Shown here piece by piece: positions 26,279-35,687 of a stretch of 64,000 nt of DNA. Position 1 is the first letter of the stretch; every line of letters starts with the position of its first letter. The translations under genes and the position numbers were made by a program. Location of the stretch: positions 3,047,535 to 3,111,534 of the forward strand of contig NC_021985.1 in NCBI RefSeq assembly GCF_000444875.1. Direction: 5' to 3'. Origin of the DNA: Streptomyces collinus Tu 365. GTDB taxonomy: Bacteria > Actinomycetota > Actinomycetes > Streptomycetales > Streptomycetaceae. The notes under the pieces are model-generated. The model worked only from the letters and a program-made list of their open reading frames with translations. It searched no databases and had not been told where the DNA came from.

Positions 26279-27084
26279 GGCTCCGGACGAGTTCGGAGAT
26301 GGCGGCGCCGTGGCTGTTCTGCTTCCACCACGCGGGCGCCGGTGTCTCGTCCTTCGCCCGCTGGCAGCGGGACCTCGGCGACGCCGCCGAGGTGGTCCCG
26401 GTACTGCTGCCGGGACGCGGGCCGCGCTCCAGGGAGCCGAGGATCACGGACGCCGCCGAACTCATGGGCGAGCTGCAGGAATTGATCCTGCCGCTGCTCG
26501 ACCGGCCGTATCTGCTCTACGGGCACAGCCTCGGCGGTCTCGTCGCCCACGCGCTGACGCTGGCCCTGGAGAAGGACGGCCTGCACCCGCCCGCGCGGCT
26601 CGTGGTCGGGGCCGTGCCCCCGCCGCATCTGCGCAATCTCCTGGTGCGCAGCGCCGACCTGGCGGACCGGCAGCTGCTGGAGCTGCTGGTCGATCTGGAC
26701 GCGATACCCGCGGAGGCCGCCGGCCGTGACGTCGCGCTGTGGCGGCGGCGGGTGGTGCCGGCCCTGCGGGACGACCTGCGGCTCGCCGAGTCGCTGTGCC
26801 GGGCGGGGGCGGGCACGCGGCTGCGCACCCCGCTGACCGCGCTGGCCGGACGGGACGACCCGGTCTCGCCGCTGGCCGACATGGCCGAGTGGGCGGACTA
26901 CACGGACGCCGGGTTCCGGCTCCAGACCCTGCCCGGCGGCCACTTCTTCGTACGGGAGCGGTCCGTGCCGCGGCTGCTGCGTGAGGTGGCCGAGGAGTTG
27001 CGGGGGCCGTTCCAAGACGAGTCGAGCGCGGATCAAGACGCCGCGTCGAGACTCATGGCGACAGCTGACCGATCAGAGAGGTGA
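26275..27084 (+). CDS. Type II thioesterase
   Basis: A 269-residue alpha/beta hydrolase of the external (type II) thioesterase group that unloads aberrant acyl groups from carrier proteins. Motifs are WLFCFHHAGAG, the nucleophile elbow GHSLGGLVA with its Ser, ALAGRDDPVSP carrying the catalytic Asp, and LPGGHFFV with the catalytic His. ATG 26275 overlaps the cyclase stop. Such enzymes are routine in modular PKS and NRPS clusters but less common in type II PKS clusters, which fits the NRPS genes downstream. A SARP-like repeat array lies within its 3' end. Confidence 0.88.
   Translation: MRLRTSSEMAAPWLFCFHHAGAGVSSFARWQRDLGDAAEVVPVLLPGRGPRSREPRITDAAELMGELQELILPLLDRPYLLYGHSLGGLVAHALTLALEKDGLHPPARLVVGAVPPPHLRNLLVRSADLADRQLLELLVDLDAIPAEAAGRDVALWRRRVVPALRDDLRLAESLCRAGAGTRLRTPLTALAGRDDPVSPLADMAEWADYTDAGFRLQTLPGGHFFVRERSVPRLLREVAEELRGPFQDESSADQDAASRLMATADRSER
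27011..27039 (+). promoter_or_regulatory. Putative SARP operator upstream of KS-alpha
   Basis: Three heptamers, TCCAAGA (27011), TCGAGCG (27022) and TCAAGAC (27033), at exact 11-bp pitch. A further TCGAGAC at 27046 is off register. They lie inside the thioesterase 3' end, 106 bp before the KS-alpha start, and could drive the minimal PKS operon. Confidence 0.5.
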
Positions 27085-27144
27085 CGCAGCCGTGCTGCAT
27101 TCTCCCGGGGCGATCCCCCGCGACCCGCGAACCGAGGAGGCCCG

Positions 27145-28434
27145 ATGAGCCGACGCGTCGTCATTACCGGAATCGGTGTGGTAGCCCCCGGGGGCGTCGG
27201 CACCAAGGAGTACTGGTCCCTGCTGACCGAGGGCCGCACCGCGACCCGGGCGATCTCGCTCTTCGACGCCTCGGGCTTCCGGTCCCGCATCGCCGCCGAG
27301 GTCGACTTCGACCCGGTCGCCCAGGGGCTGACCGAGGAGCAGGGCCAACGACTCGACCGGGCGGCCCAGTTCGCCCTGGTGGCCGCCCGCGAGGCGGTCT
27401 CGGACAGCGGCCTCGGCCCGGCGGGGACCGACCCGTTCCGCACCGGTGTCGCCATCGGCAGCGCGGTCGGCGCCACCACCAGCCTCGACTACGAGTACGC
27501 GGCCGTCAGCGACGACGGGGAGGCCTGGCTGGTCGACCACGAGCGGGCCGTCCCGCACCTGTACGACTGCTTCGTGCCGAGTTCCTTCGCCGCCGAGGTG
27601 GCCTGGGAGTTCGGTGCGCAGGGGCCGACGGCCGTGGTGTCGACCGGCTGCACCTCCGGGCTCGACTCGGTCGGCCACGCCGTCGAGCTGATCCGCGAGG
27701 GCAGCGCCGACGTGATGATCGCCGGGGCCACCGAGGCGCCGATCTCGCCGATCTCCGTCGCCTGCTTCGACGCCATCAAGGCGACCTCCAACCGCAACGA
27801 CGAGGCGGAGACCGCCTCCCGCCCCTTCGACAAGTCGCGCAACGGCTTCGTCCTGGGCGAGGGCAGCGCCGTCTTCGTCCTGGAGGAGTACGAGCGGGCC
27901 GTCGCCCGCGGCGCGCACATGTACGCCGAGGTCGCGGGGTTCGCCTCGCGCTCCAACGCCTACCACATGACCGGTCTGCGGGCGGACGGCGCCGAGATGG
28001 CCGAGGCGATCACGGTGGCGCTCGACGAGGCCGGCCTGCCCGGGACCGCCGTCGACTACATCAACGCCCACGGCTCGGGCACGCTGCAGAACGACCGGCA
28101 CGAGACCGCCGCGTTCAAGCGCAGCCTGGGCGAGCACGCCTACGCCACGCCCGTGTCGTCGATCAAGTCGATGATCGGGCACTCGCTCGGCGCCATCGGG
28201 TCCCTGGAGATCGCGGCGTCCGCGCTCGCCATCGAGCACGGCGTGGTGCCGCCCACCGCCAACCTGCACGAGGCCGACCCCAAGTGCGACCTCGACTACA
28301 CGCCGGTCGTGGCGCGCGAGAAGACCATCGACACGGTGCTCAGCGTGGGCAGCGGGTTCGGCGGCTTCCAGAGCGCCATCGTGCTCACCAGGCCCGGGCG
28401 TCCGGACCGTACGACAGAGAGTAGGGCCGCATGA
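27145..28434 (+). CDS. Type II PKS ketosynthase alpha (KS-alpha)
   Basis: A 429-residue condensing enzyme of the minimal PKS, forming the poly-beta-keto chain from malonyl-ACP with its KS-beta partner. The active-site Cys is C169 in [12 protein letters not shown]. The two catalytic histidines are in [12 protein letters not shown] and [12 protein letters not shown]. The length is standard. ATG 27145 follows a GAGGAGG ribosome-binding site. Its stop overlaps the KS-beta start (ATGA), the classical coupling for equimolar dimer subunits. Confidence 0.97.
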   Translation: MSRRVVITGIGVVAPGGVGTKEYWSLLTEGRTATRAISLFDASGFRSRIAAEVDFDPVAQGLTEEQGQRLDRAAQFALVAAREAVSDSGLGPAGTDPFRTGVAIGSAVGATTSLDYEYAAVSDDGEAWLVDHERAVPHLYDCFVPSSFAAEVAWEFGAQGPTAVVSTGCTSGLDSVGHAVELIREGSADVMIAGATEAPISPISVACFDAIKATSNRNDEAETASRPFDKSRNGFVLGEGSAVFVLEEYERAVARGAHMYAEVAGFASRSNAYHMTGLRADGAEMAEAITVALDEAGLPGTAVDYINAHGSGTLQNDRHETAAFKRSLGEHAYATPVSSIKSMIGHSLGAIGSLEIAASALAIEHGVVPPTANLHEADPKCDLDYTPVVAREKTIDTVLSVGSGFGGFQSAIVLTRPGRPDRTTESRAA

Positions 28435-29657
28435 CCACCGCACTCGCCACGACGACCGCGGTCTTCACCGGCATCGGCGTCACCGCTCCCAACGGCCTGG
28501 GCACCGAGGCGTGGTGGCGGGCGACGCTGGCCGGCGAGAGCGGCATCCGTCCGGTCTCCCGCTTCGACGCGTCCGGCTACCCGGCGCGGCTGGCGGGCGA
28601 GGTGCCGGGCTTCGACCCCGCCGAGCACATCCCGAGCCGGCTCCTGCCGGCCACGGACCACATGACCCGCCTCGCCCTCACCGCGGCCAGGGAGGCCGTC
28701 GAGGACAGCGGCGCCTCCCCCGACGAACTGCCGCCGTACTCGGCCGGTGTGGTCACCGCCGCCTCCGCGGGCGGCTTCGAGTACGGGCAGCGCGAGCTGC
28801 AGGCGCTGTGGAGCAAGGGCGGCCAGTACGTCAGCGCCTACCAGTCGTACGCCTGGTTCTACGCCGTCAACACCGGCCAGATCTCCATCCGGCACGGGCT
28901 GCGCGGGCCGAGCGGTGTGCTGGTCACCGAGCAGGCGGGCGGGCTCGACGCCGTCGCCCAGGCGCGGCGCCAGCTGCGCAAGGGCAGCAAGCTCATCGTC
29001 AGCGGCGGCGTGGACGGCGCGATCTGCCCCTGGGGCTGGACCGCCCAGCTCGCGGGCGGCCGGATGAGCACGGTGACGGACCCCGGGCGGGCGTACCTGC
29101 CCTTCGCCGCGGAGGCGTCCGGGTACGTCGTCGGCGAGGGCGGCGCGATCCTCGTGCTGGAGGACGCCGAGGCGGCCCGGGACCGCGGGGCTCGGGTGTA
29201 CGGACGGCTCGCCGGGTACGCGGCGACCTTCGACCCGGCGCCGGGCCGGGGTGGTGAGCCCGGGCTGCGGCGCGCCGCCGAACTCGCCCTGGAGGAGGCG
29301 TCGCTGGCGCCGTCCGCGGTGGACGTCGTGTTCGCCGACGCGGCCGGCGTGCCCGAGCTCGACCGGCAGGAGACCGACGCCCTCACCGCGCTGTTCGGGA
29401 CGCGCGGGGTGCCGGTGACCGCTCCCAAGACCATGACCGGCCGGCTGCTGGCGGGCGGCGCCTCGCTCGACCTGGCCGCCGCGCTGCTGTCCGTGCGGGA
29501 CGCGGTGATCCCGCCGACCGTGAACGTCACGGCACCGGCCGACGGCGCCCTCGACCTGGTCACCGCGGTCCGCCGCGGCCCGGTGCGCACGGCGCTCGTG
29601 CTGGCGCGCGGCAGGGGCGGTTTCAACGCCGCCGCCGTCGTGACCGCCGACGACTGA
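28431..29657 (+). CDS. Type II PKS chain-length factor (KS-beta)
   Basis: A 408-residue ketosynthase homologue in which the active-site Cys is replaced by Gln (Q168 in [12 protein letters not shown]), the defining feature of chain-length factors. It forms a heterodimer with KS-alpha and sets the number of malonyl units. It starts at ATG 28431 within the KS-alpha stop. Residue size at the chain-length gate cannot be judged reliably without alignment, so the polyketide length is left open. Confidence 0.96.
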   Translation: MTTALATTTAVFTGIGVTAPNGLGTEAWWRATLAGESGIRPVSRFDASGYPARLAGEVPGFDPAEHIPSRLLPATDHMTRLALTAAREAVEDSGASPDELPPYSAGVVTAASAGGFEYGQRELQALWSKGGQYVSAYQSYAWFYAVNTGQISIRHGLRGPSGVLVTEQAGGLDAVAQARRQLRKGSKLIVSGGVDGAICPWGWTAQLAGGRMSTVTDPGRAYLPFAAEASGYVVGEGGAILVLEDAEAARDRGARVYGRLAGYAATFDPAPGRGGEPGLRRAAELALEEASLAPSAVDVVFADAAGVPELDRQETDALTALFGTRGVPVTAPKTMTGRLLAGGASLDLAAALLSVRDAVIPPTVNVTAPADGALDLVTAVRRGPVRTALVLARGRGGFNAAAVVTADD

Positions 29658-29683
29658 GAACCCCCAACAGACAGGTGACTTCC

Positions 29684-29947
29684 ATGGAACTGAAAGAACT
29701 GACCGACCTGCTGCGTGAGTGCGCCGGCGTCGACGAGGGCGTCGACCTGGACGGCGACGTCCTCGACACCCCCTTCGACGAGCTGGGCTACGACTCGCTG
29801 GCCGTCCTCCAGGTGACCGGTGTCATCGAGCGCGACCACCGGATCCAGCTGTCCGACGACACGGTGGCCGAGGCGACCACGCCGCGGCTGCTGCTGGAGT
29901 TCATCAACGAGCAGCTGGGGGCCGCGTCGGCGGTCCGGGCCGCATAG
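29684..29947 (+). CDS. Type II PKS acyl carrier protein
   Basis: An 87-residue acidic ACP with the phosphopantetheine site S38 in ELGYDSLAVLQ. It carries the growing polyketide for the KS-alpha/KS-beta pair. ATG 29684 is 6 nt after AGGTG; an in-frame GTG nine bases upstream is less likely. It completes the order KS-alpha, KS-beta, ACP, the minimal PKS. Two hairpins downstream end the transcript. Confidence 0.96.
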   Translation: MELKELTDLLRECAGVDEGVDLDGDVLDTPFDELGYDSLAVLQVTGVIERDHRIQLSDDTVAEATTPRLLLEFINEQLGAASAVRAA

Positions 29948-29972
29948 GCCCCCGCCGGCAGCCGTTCCCGCG

Positions 29973-30011
29973 CGCAGGCCGCCCATCCCGTACGGGGTGC
30001 GGCGGCCTGCG
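29973..30011. terminator. First hairpin after ACP
   Basis: Perfect 11-bp arms CGCAGGCCGCC (29973-29983) and GGCGGCCTGCG (30001-30011), 25 bp past the ACP stop. Confidence 0.65.
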
Positions 30012-30053
30012 GCGTTCCCGTGCCCTCGCACAGTGCACGGCGCGCAGCACACA

Positions 30054-30093
30054 GCAGTGCCCGCACGCCGGGGGAGTCGCGTGCGGGCACTGC
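30054..30093. terminator. Second, stronger hairpin between convergent ACP and NTF2-like genes
   Basis: Perfect 15-bp arms (30054-30068 and 30079-30093, 10-nt loop). It lies between two convergent genes and could end transcription from both sides. Confidence 0.8.
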
Positions 30094-30132
30094 CGGGGGA
30101 AGGGCCGGCGCCGGCCGGCCCTGGGGGGATGG

Positions 30133-30573
30133 TCAGATGAGGTCGTCGCGGGTGATCCGACGGTCCTGGATCTGCCAGGCGCCGTCGGCGCGGACGATGC
30201 GGTCCTCGCACAGGGTGCTGGCCTTGATCTCGGGACGGCCGCCGCGCGGGGTCTCGATGACGAGGGCGTAGCAGCGGGCGGTGACCGTCCGCTCGGTGGC
30301 GGACTCGACCGAGACCATCCCGAGCCAGTGCCGGCGCTGGACGCCGGCGGCCGCGTACGCCTCGGTGGCCCTGGCGGCGGCCTCGGTGATCGCGGCGCGG
30401 CCGACGGCCGGGACGGGCTGGGCGTTGGCCGCGAAGACGCCGTCCTCGGTGAAGGTCCGGGCCCACTCCTCGACCCGGCCGTCGTCGAGCAGGTGCATCT
30501 GCTGGGCGTAGAACTGCTGGATCTCCTGGTACAGCCCGGCCGTGGCGGACTGCGGCAGCTCGGTGACGGTCAT
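30133..30573 (-). CDS. SnoaL-like/NTF2-fold protein in PKS cluster
   Basis: A 146-residue alpha+beta barrel protein: IQQFYAQQMHLLDDGRVEEWARTFTEDGVF, a C-terminal DGAWQIQDRRITRDDL, and RHWLGMVSVES in between. This layout matches NTF2-fold proteins that in aromatic polyketide clusters act as cyclases, isomerases or hydroxylation helpers. ATG 30573 has AGGAGAGG upstream. It is transcribed away from the ketoreductase, sharing the intergenic region that holds SARP-like repeats. Its exact reaction cannot be inferred; the dehydration/cyclisation role of ActVI-A-like relatives is one possibility. Confidence 0.78.
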   Translation of the reverse strand: MTVTELPQSATAGLYQEIQQFYAQQMHLLDDGRVEEWARTFTEDGVFAANAQPVPAVGRAAITEAAARATEAYAAAGVQRRHWLGMVSVESATERTVTARCYALVIETPRGGRPEIKASTLCEDRIVRADGAWQIQDRRITRDDLI

Positions 30574-30661
30574 ACGGGTCCTCTCCTGCGGTGGTCGTGC
30601 CGTGGCTCTGCGGTGGTCCCGCTGCGGGCCTCCCGGCGCCGTTCACGCTCGCCGTCGGCGC

Positions 30662-30690
30662 TCGAACGGCGGTCGGGGGGTTCTGGAGCG
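30662..30690 (+). promoter_or_regulatory. Putative SARP operator upstream of ketoreductase operon
   Basis: Three heptamers, TCGAACG (30662), TCGGGGG (30673) and TGGAGCG (30684), at exact 11-bp pitch, 87 bp before the ketoreductase start. A lone TCGAGCG at 30720 is out of register. Confidence 0.6.
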
Positions 30691-30776
30691 GCGGCCGTCC
30701 ACCGGTGCTCTACACCGGTTCGAGCGGGGCTCGGCACGTTGGGGCGCACCGACACCGAACGTCCAGGAGAGACCCC

Positions 30777-31568
30777 ATGGCTCAGCAGCTCAAGGACCAC
30801 AAGGCCGCGCTCGTCACCGGCGCCACCAGCGGCATCGGCCTGGCGGCCGCCCGCACCCTGGCCGAGGCCGGGTACGCCGTCTTCATCTGCGCCCGCGGCG
30901 AGGAATCGGTGCGGCTGACCGTGAAGCAGCTGCGCGAGGAGGGGTACGAGGCCGACGGGACCGTCGCCGACGTGCGCGACCCGGAGTCGGTGAAGGCGCT
31001 GGTGGGCGCCGCCGTGGCCGCCTTCGGCCGGATCGACGTGCTGGTCAACAACGCCGGGCGCAGCGGCGGCGGCGTCACCGCCGACCTCACCGACGAGCTG
31101 TGGAACGACGTCATCGCGACCAACCTCAACTCCGTCTTCTTCGCCACCCGCGAAGTCCTGACCCAGGGCGGCATGCGGGAGCGCGGCTGGGGCCGGATCA
31201 TCAACATCGCCTCCACGGCGGGCAAGCAGGGCGTGGTCCTCGGCGCCCCCTACTCCGCCTCCAAGCACGGCGTGGTCGGCTTCACCAAGGCCCTCGGCAA
31301 CGAGCTGGCGCCCACCGGCATCACCGTGAACGCCGTCTGCCCCGGCTACGTCGAGACGCCCATGGCGCAGCGCGTGCGCGAGGGATACGCGGCGGCCTAC
31401 GACACCTCGGAGGAGCAGATCCTCGCCAAGTTCCAGGCGAAGATCCCGCTCGGCCGCTACTCCACGCCCGAGGAGGTGGCCGGCCTGGTCGGCTACCTGG
31501 CCTCCGACACCGCCGCCTCGATCACCTCGCAGGCCCTCAACGTCTGCGGCGGCCTCGGCAACTTCTGA
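30777..31568 (+). CDS. Polyketide C-9-type ketoreductase (ActIII-like SDR)
   Basis: A 263-residue short-chain dehydrogenase. The NADPH site is TGATSGIGLAAAR, followed by NNAGRSGGG, the catalytic Ser in NIASTAGKQG, and YSASKHGVVGF with Tyr and Lys. The xGG motif (SGG within RSGGG), position and length match type II PKS ketoreductases that reduce one ketone of the nascent chain and direct first-ring folding. ATG 30777 follows AGGAGAG. It leads a plus-strand operon with the aromatase/cyclase and tailoring genes. Confidence 0.94.
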   Translation: MAQQLKDHKAALVTGATSGIGLAAARTLAEAGYAVFICARGEESVRLTVKQLREEGYEADGTVADVRDPESVKALVGAAVAAFGRIDVLVNNAGRSGGGVTADLTDELWNDVIATNLNSVFFATREVLTQGGMRERGWGRIINIASTAGKQGVVLGAPYSASKHGVVGFTKALGNELAPTGITVNAVCPGYVETPMAQRVREGYAAAYDTSEEQILAKFQAKIPLGRYSTPEEVAGLVGYLASDTAASITSQALNVCGGLGNF

Positions 31569-31627
31569 GCCGCGTGCCCCGCCCCTCCTCCCTCCGAGCC
31601 CCTCTTTCGAGCAAAGGAAGTCCATCC

Positions 31628-32575
31628 GTGTCCGTGACCACACCGCACCGCACCCTGCACAGCATCGCCGTGGCCGCGCCCGCCGAGGTCGTCTACGGGA
31701 TCGTCGCCGACGTCACCAGGTGGCCCCAGTACTTCGCCCCCAACGTGCACGTCGAGCACCTGGAGAAGGACGAGGGCAGCGAGCGCATCCACATCTGGGC
31801 GCTCGCGAACGGCACGGTCAAGAACTGGGTGTCGCGCCGCACCCTGGACCCGGCCGCGCTGACCGTCACGTTCCGCCAGGAGGTGTCCGCCCCGCCGGTG
31901 GCCGCGATGGGCGGCACCTGGGTGGTCTCCCCCGTCGACGGCGGCTCCTCGCTGCTGGAGCTGCACCACGACTTCGCCGCCGTCGACGACGACCCGGCCG
32001 GCGTCGAGTGGATCACGGCGGCCGTGGACCGCAACAGCGGGGCCGAGCTGGGCAACATCAAGGAGATCGCCGAGCGGTACCGCGAGCTGGACGAGCTGGT
32101 CTTCTCCTTCGAGGACACCGTGGAGATGGCCGCCGAGGGCAAGGACGTGTTCGACTTCCTCGACCGGGCCGACCTGTGGCCCGAGCGGCTGCCGCACGTG
32201 GCCCGCCTGGACCTGACCGAGGACGAGCCGGGTGTGCAGGTCATGGCGATGGACACCAGCGCCCGGGACGGCTCCACCCACACCACCGAGTCGGTGCGCG
32301 TCGTGTTCGGACCCGACCGGATCGTCTACAAGCAGACCACCGTGCCGGGCCTCATGACCGCCCACACCGGCAGCTGGACCATCGTTCCCGGGACGGACGG
32401 CGTCCGCGTCACCTCCCGGCACACGGTCACGCTGAAGCCGTCCGCGGTGGAGAGGATCCTCGGCACCGGCAAGACGGTCGCCGACGCCCGCGAGTACGTC
32501 CACAAGGCGCTCAGCACCAACAGCACCAACACCCTGAAGCTGGCCAAGGCGCACGCGGAGGCGCTCCGTGGCTGA
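31628..32575 (+). CDS. Didomain aromatase/cyclase (SRPBCC)
   Basis: A 315-residue protein of two START/SRPBCC halves. The first half begins TPHRTLHSIAVAAPAEVVYG and contains DVTRWPQYFAPNV. The second begins ELVFSFEDTVEMAAEGKDV and contains DRADLWPERLPHV. This is the didomain architecture used with reduced polyketides to cyclise and aromatise the first ring after ketoreduction. GTG 31628 is 9 nt after AAGGAAG. The 3' end overlaps the acyl ligase start by 8 bp. Confidence 0.93.
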   Translation: MSVTTPHRTLHSIAVAAPAEVVYGIVADVTRWPQYFAPNVHVEHLEKDEGSERIHIWALANGTVKNWVSRRTLDPAALTVTFRQEVSAPPVAAMGGTWVVSPVDGGSSLLELHHDFAAVDDDPAGVEWITAAVDRNSGAELGNIKEIAERYRELDELVFSFEDTVEMAAEGKDVFDFLDRADLWPERLPHVARLDLTEDEPGVQVMAMDTSARDGSTHTTESVRVVFGPDRIVYKQTTVPGLMTAHTGSWTIVPGTDGVRVTSRHTVTLKPSAVERILGTGKTVADAREYVHKALSTNSTNTLKLAKAHAEALRG

Positions 32576-34061
32576 GCTGCCGTACGAACTGCCCGACCGG
32601 GTCGACCAGTTGCTCGCGCGGGCCGCGGCCGCCACCCCGGCGCACCCGGCGATCGTCGACGACGGCACGGAGCTGGACTACGCGACGCTCGACGCGCGCG
32701 TCGACTCCTTCGCCGCCGCGCTGCAGGACCGCACGGCGGCGGGCGACGTGGTGGCGGTGGCGTCCGTCCTGCACCCGGACTTCGCGGTGGCCTACCACGC
32801 CGCCGCCCGCGCGGGGCGGACCGTCGCGGTGGTCAACCCCCTGCTGCGCGAGGAGGACCTGCTGCACGTGCTGACGCTCGGCGGCGCCGCGGTCGCCGTC
32901 GTCGACGCGGCGCTGGAGGCCCGGCTGGCCGCCGTACGCGACCGGCTGCCGGCGCTGCGGGAGGTGCTCCGCATCGGGGCGCTGCCCGCGGGCGCCGGCG
33001 CGCCCGCCGACCCCGGCACCGGGCCCGGCGACACCGCCGTGCTGCAGTTCACCAGCGGGACGACCGGCCGCCCCAAGGCGGTGCGGCTGAGCCACCGCAA
33101 CGTCGTCGTCAACGCCGCCCAGATCGCCGAAGCGCACCGTCTCGACGGCACCACGGTCGCCCTCAACCACCTGCCGACGTACCACCCGATGCACCTCAAC
33201 TCGGCGGTCGCGGCGGGCGCCACCCAGGTGCTGTGCCGTGCGCCGGAGCCGCTCGTGGCGCTGCTGACGGCCGGCCGGTGCGGTGCGACGATCCTCTACA
33301 GCCTGCCGGTACGGCTGGCCCGGCTCGCGGCCGACCCCGACCTGGACAGCGTGTCGGTGCGCTCCCTGCGGCGGATCGCGTCGGGCGGGTCGGGACTGCC
33401 GGTCGCCGCGGCCCGCAGGCTCTCGAAGCGGTTCTCCGTCCCCGTCTTCCAGGGGTACGGGCTGGCCGAGACCTCCCCGCTCACGCACAGCGACGACCCC
33501 GACCGGCCGGTGCACGGTTCGGTCGGGCGGCCCGTCGCCGGGACCGAGTGCCGGATCGTGGACATCGACACCCGGGCCGTCCTTCCCGCCGGCTCGGCGG
33601 GCGAGGTGCAGCTGCGCGGGCCCCAGGTCATGCGGGGCTACCTCGGCGGCCCCGACGGCACCGGGCTGGAGCCGGACGGCTGGCTGAGCACCGGGGACGT
33701 GGGACGCGTCGACGAGGACGGCCGGCTGTTCCTGGTGGACCGGCTCAAGGACGTCTTCAAGTGCGACAACTTCCTGGTCGCGCCGTCCGACGTGGAGCGG
33801 GTCCTGCTGCGCGACCCGCGGGTCGCGGACGCCGTCGTGGTCGAGCTGCCGGACACCGCGCACGGGGCGGTCGCCGGGGCGCTGGTCGTCCTGCGCGAGC
33901 CGTCGGCGCTGGGGGACGTGGTCGCCGGGGTGAACGACGCACTGCCGTACTACCAGCACATCCGGGACGCGATGGCGCTCGACGCCATCCCGCGCTCCGG
34001 CAACGGAAAGATCCAGCGGCGGCTGCTGGCCGAGCAGCTGAGGAACCACCAGCCCGCCTGA
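32568..34061 (+). CDS. AMP-dependent acyl/aryl ligase of the PKS cluster
   Basis: A 497-residue class I adenylating enzyme. Motifs are LQFTSGTTGRPKAVRLSH, QGYGLAETSPLTHS, GWLSTGDVG and the C-terminal RSGNGKIQRR lysine motif. Similar ligases occur in tetracycline and aureolic-acid clusters (OxyH- and MtmL-like), where their role is debated (intermediate activation or off-loading). The GTG start overlaps the aromatase stop, so it is coupled. It could activate a polyketide carboxylate or a side-chain acid. The substrate is not predictable from sequence alone. Confidence 0.85.
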   Translation: MAELPYELPDRVDQLLARAAAATPAHPAIVDDGTELDYATLDARVDSFAAALQDRTAAGDVVAVASVLHPDFAVAYHAAARAGRTVAVVNPLLREEDLLHVLTLGGAAVAVVDAALEARLAAVRDRLPALREVLRIGALPAGAGAPADPGTGPGDTAVLQFTSGTTGRPKAVRLSHRNVVVNAAQIAEAHRLDGTTVALNHLPTYHPMHLNSAVAAGATQVLCRAPEPLVALLTAGRCGATILYSLPVRLARLAADPDLDSVSVRSLRRIASGGSGLPVAAARRLSKRFSVPVFQGYGLAETSPLTHSDDPDRPVHGSVGRPVAGTECRIVDIDTRAVLPAGSAGEVQLRGPQVMRGYLGGPDGTGLEPDGWLSTGDVGRVDEDGRLFLVDRLKDVFKCDNFLVAPSDVERVLLRDPRVADAVVVELPDTAHGAVAGALVVLREPSALGDVVAGVNDALPYYQHIRDAMALDAIPRSGNGKIQRRLLAEQLRNHQPA

Positions 34062-34076
34062 CCCCCCGGAGGGACC

Positions 34077-34640
34077 ATGAACTTCACCGTCGTCAACACC
34101 TTCACGCTCAAGGACCCGGCGCGCGCCGCGGAGTTCGAGGAGCGCTTCCTCAGCCATGTGGAGTGGATGCGCGGCCGCCCCGGGTTCGTCGCCCACCAGG
34201 CGGTCCGCTCCACCGAGCAGCCCGGGGTGTACGTCAACTTCGGCTGGTGGGAGAAGCCGGAGGACTTCCAGGCGGTGCTCGCGAGCGACACCTTCAAGGA
34301 GCACGCCGAGGAGTTCCACCGGATCGTGGACGTGGTCGCCGACCCGTCCGCGGGCGTGCTGCGCCTGGACGGCGCGAGCGCCGGCGACGGCGACCACCTC
34401 GTCGTCGAGTTCTTCACCGACCAGGACCCGGGCGCGTACCGCGGCTACGCGCAGGCCGACGGCTTCGTCGGCGCCGACGTCGCCAGGTCGCTGTTCGCCC
34501 GCCCCGGCGGCTTCACCGCCCTGACCCGCTGGCGCTCCGCCGAGCAGGCGGCCGCCGCCCGCGCCCCCTTCGTGGAGCGCGCGCTGCCCGCCTCGCCGAT
34601 CGCGGGCAACCGCGCCGACCTCGCCGCCGGCGCGGTCTGA
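34077..34640 (+). CDS. ABM-type monooxygenase/cyclase
   Basis: A 187-residue protein with a clear N-terminal antibiotic-biosynthesis-monooxygenase ferredoxin-like domain (FTVVNTFTLKDPARAAEFEERF, GFVAHQAVRS, YVNFGWWEKPEDF) and a degenerate second half (HLVVEFFTDQD, LTRWRSAEQ). Such cofactor-free proteins hydroxylate anthrone-type intermediates or assist ring closure. It lies 15 bp after the ligase gene in the same operon. A two-domain homologue is encoded at 37.8-38.5 kb on the other strand. Confidence 0.82.
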   Translation: MNFTVVNTFTLKDPARAAEFEERFLSHVEWMRGRPGFVAHQAVRSTEQPGVYVNFGWWEKPEDFQAVLASDTFKEHAEEFHRIVDVVADPSAGVLRLDGASAGDGDHLVVEFFTDQDPGAYRGYAQADGFVGADVARSLFARPGGFTALTRWRSAEQAAAARAPFVERALPASPIAGNRADLAAGAV

Positions 34641-34653
34641 ACAGGAGGACCCC

Positions 34654-35676
34654 ATGGAGTACCGCCGACTCGGCACGGACGGGCCGGTGGTCAGCCGGAT
34701 CGCGTTCGGGAACTCGCTGACCGCCGGCAACCAGCTCGCCGACGCGAACGCCCTGGCGTGCGTACGCGCCGCGCTGGACGCCGGCATCACGACCTTCGAC
34801 ACCGCGGACGCCTACGCGGACGGCCGGGCCGAGGAACTGCTCGGCCGGGCCCTGCGTGGCGTGGACCGGGACTCCGTCGTCGTCTGCACCAAGGTGGGCA
34901 GGGGCGGCGGGCCCGGTCCCGGCGCGCTGTCCGCCGGGCGGATCGCCACGAGCCTGGACGCGTCGCTGCGGCGGCTGGGCACCGGGCACGTCGACCTGTA
35001 CCAGGCGCATCTCTACGACGACTCGACCCCGCTGGAAGAGACCATGGGGGCCTTCGCCGACGCCGTGCGCGCCGGGAAGGTCCGCTGCGTCGGCGTGTCC
35101 GAGTGGGCCGCCGACGAGATCGGGCGCGCGGCCGGGCTCGCCCGCGAACTCGGGGTGCCGCTGGTCGCCAACCAGCCGCAGTACTCGCTGCTGTGGCGGG
35201 TGATCGAGGCCGAGGTGATCCCCGCGTGCACCGCGCTCGGCATCGGGCAGATGGTGTGGTCACCGCTGGCCGGAGGCGTGCTGACCGGCAAGTACCGGCC
35301 CGGGCAGCCGCCTCCGGCCGGCTCGCGTGCCGTGGCCGCGCGCGGCGGCGAGGTCTCCATCCGCCGGTTCGACTTCCTGGACGACGCGGTGCTGACCGCC
35401 GTCTCCCGGGCCGCCGACCTGGCCGGCCGGGCCGGTCTCACGCTTCCCCGGCTCGCGCTCGCCTGGGCGCTGCGCGGCGAGGCGGTCGCCACCGCCGTCA
35501 TCGGCGCGTCCGCTCCCGAGCAGATCACCCGCAACCTCGCGGCCCTGCGCACCCCGCTGGACCCGGAGCTGCTGCACCGGATCGACGCGGCCCTCGCCCC
35601 GGTGGTGGTCCGCGACCCCGCGCTCACCCTCAGCCGGATGCTGCGCGCCGCATCCCTTACCCAGACCGCCCGTTGA
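34654..35676 (+). CDS. Aldo/keto reductase
   Basis: A 340-residue NADPH-dependent TIM-barrel reductase. The catalytic tetrad is visible: Asp in TFDTADAYADG, Tyr in the same segment, Lys in VVCTKVGRGGG and His in LYQAHLYDD. The C-terminal AVIGASAPEQITRNL is the NADPH-binding end. It could reduce a side-chain ketone of the aglycone, as an aldo-keto reductase does late in aureolic-acid pathways, or a sugar ketone. The operon position, between oxygenase and cyclase genes, favours the aglycone. Confidence 0.87.
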   Translation: MEYRRLGTDGPVVSRIAFGNSLTAGNQLADANALACVRAALDAGITTFDTADAYADGRAEELLGRALRGVDRDSVVVCTKVGRGGGPGPGALSAGRIATSLDASLRRLGTGHVDLYQAHLYDDSTPLEETMGAFADAVRAGKVRCVGVSEWAADEIGRAAGLARELGVPLVANQPQYSLLWRVIEAEVIPACTALGIGQMVWSPLAGGVLTGKYRPGQPPPAGSRAVAARGGEVSIRRFDFLDDAVLTAVSRAADLAGRAGLTLPRLALAWALRGEAVATAVIGASAPEQITRNLAALRTPLDPELLHRIDAALAPVVVRDPALTLSRMLRAASLTQTAR

Positions 35677-35687
35677 AAGGTCCCCTC

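Noticed and set aside
27145..29947. Possibility that the minimal PKS belongs to a spore-pigment cluster.
   Set aside because: Spore-pigment loci lack glycosyltransferases, dTDP-sugar genes and an ActIII-like ketoreductase, all present here with a SARP regulator.
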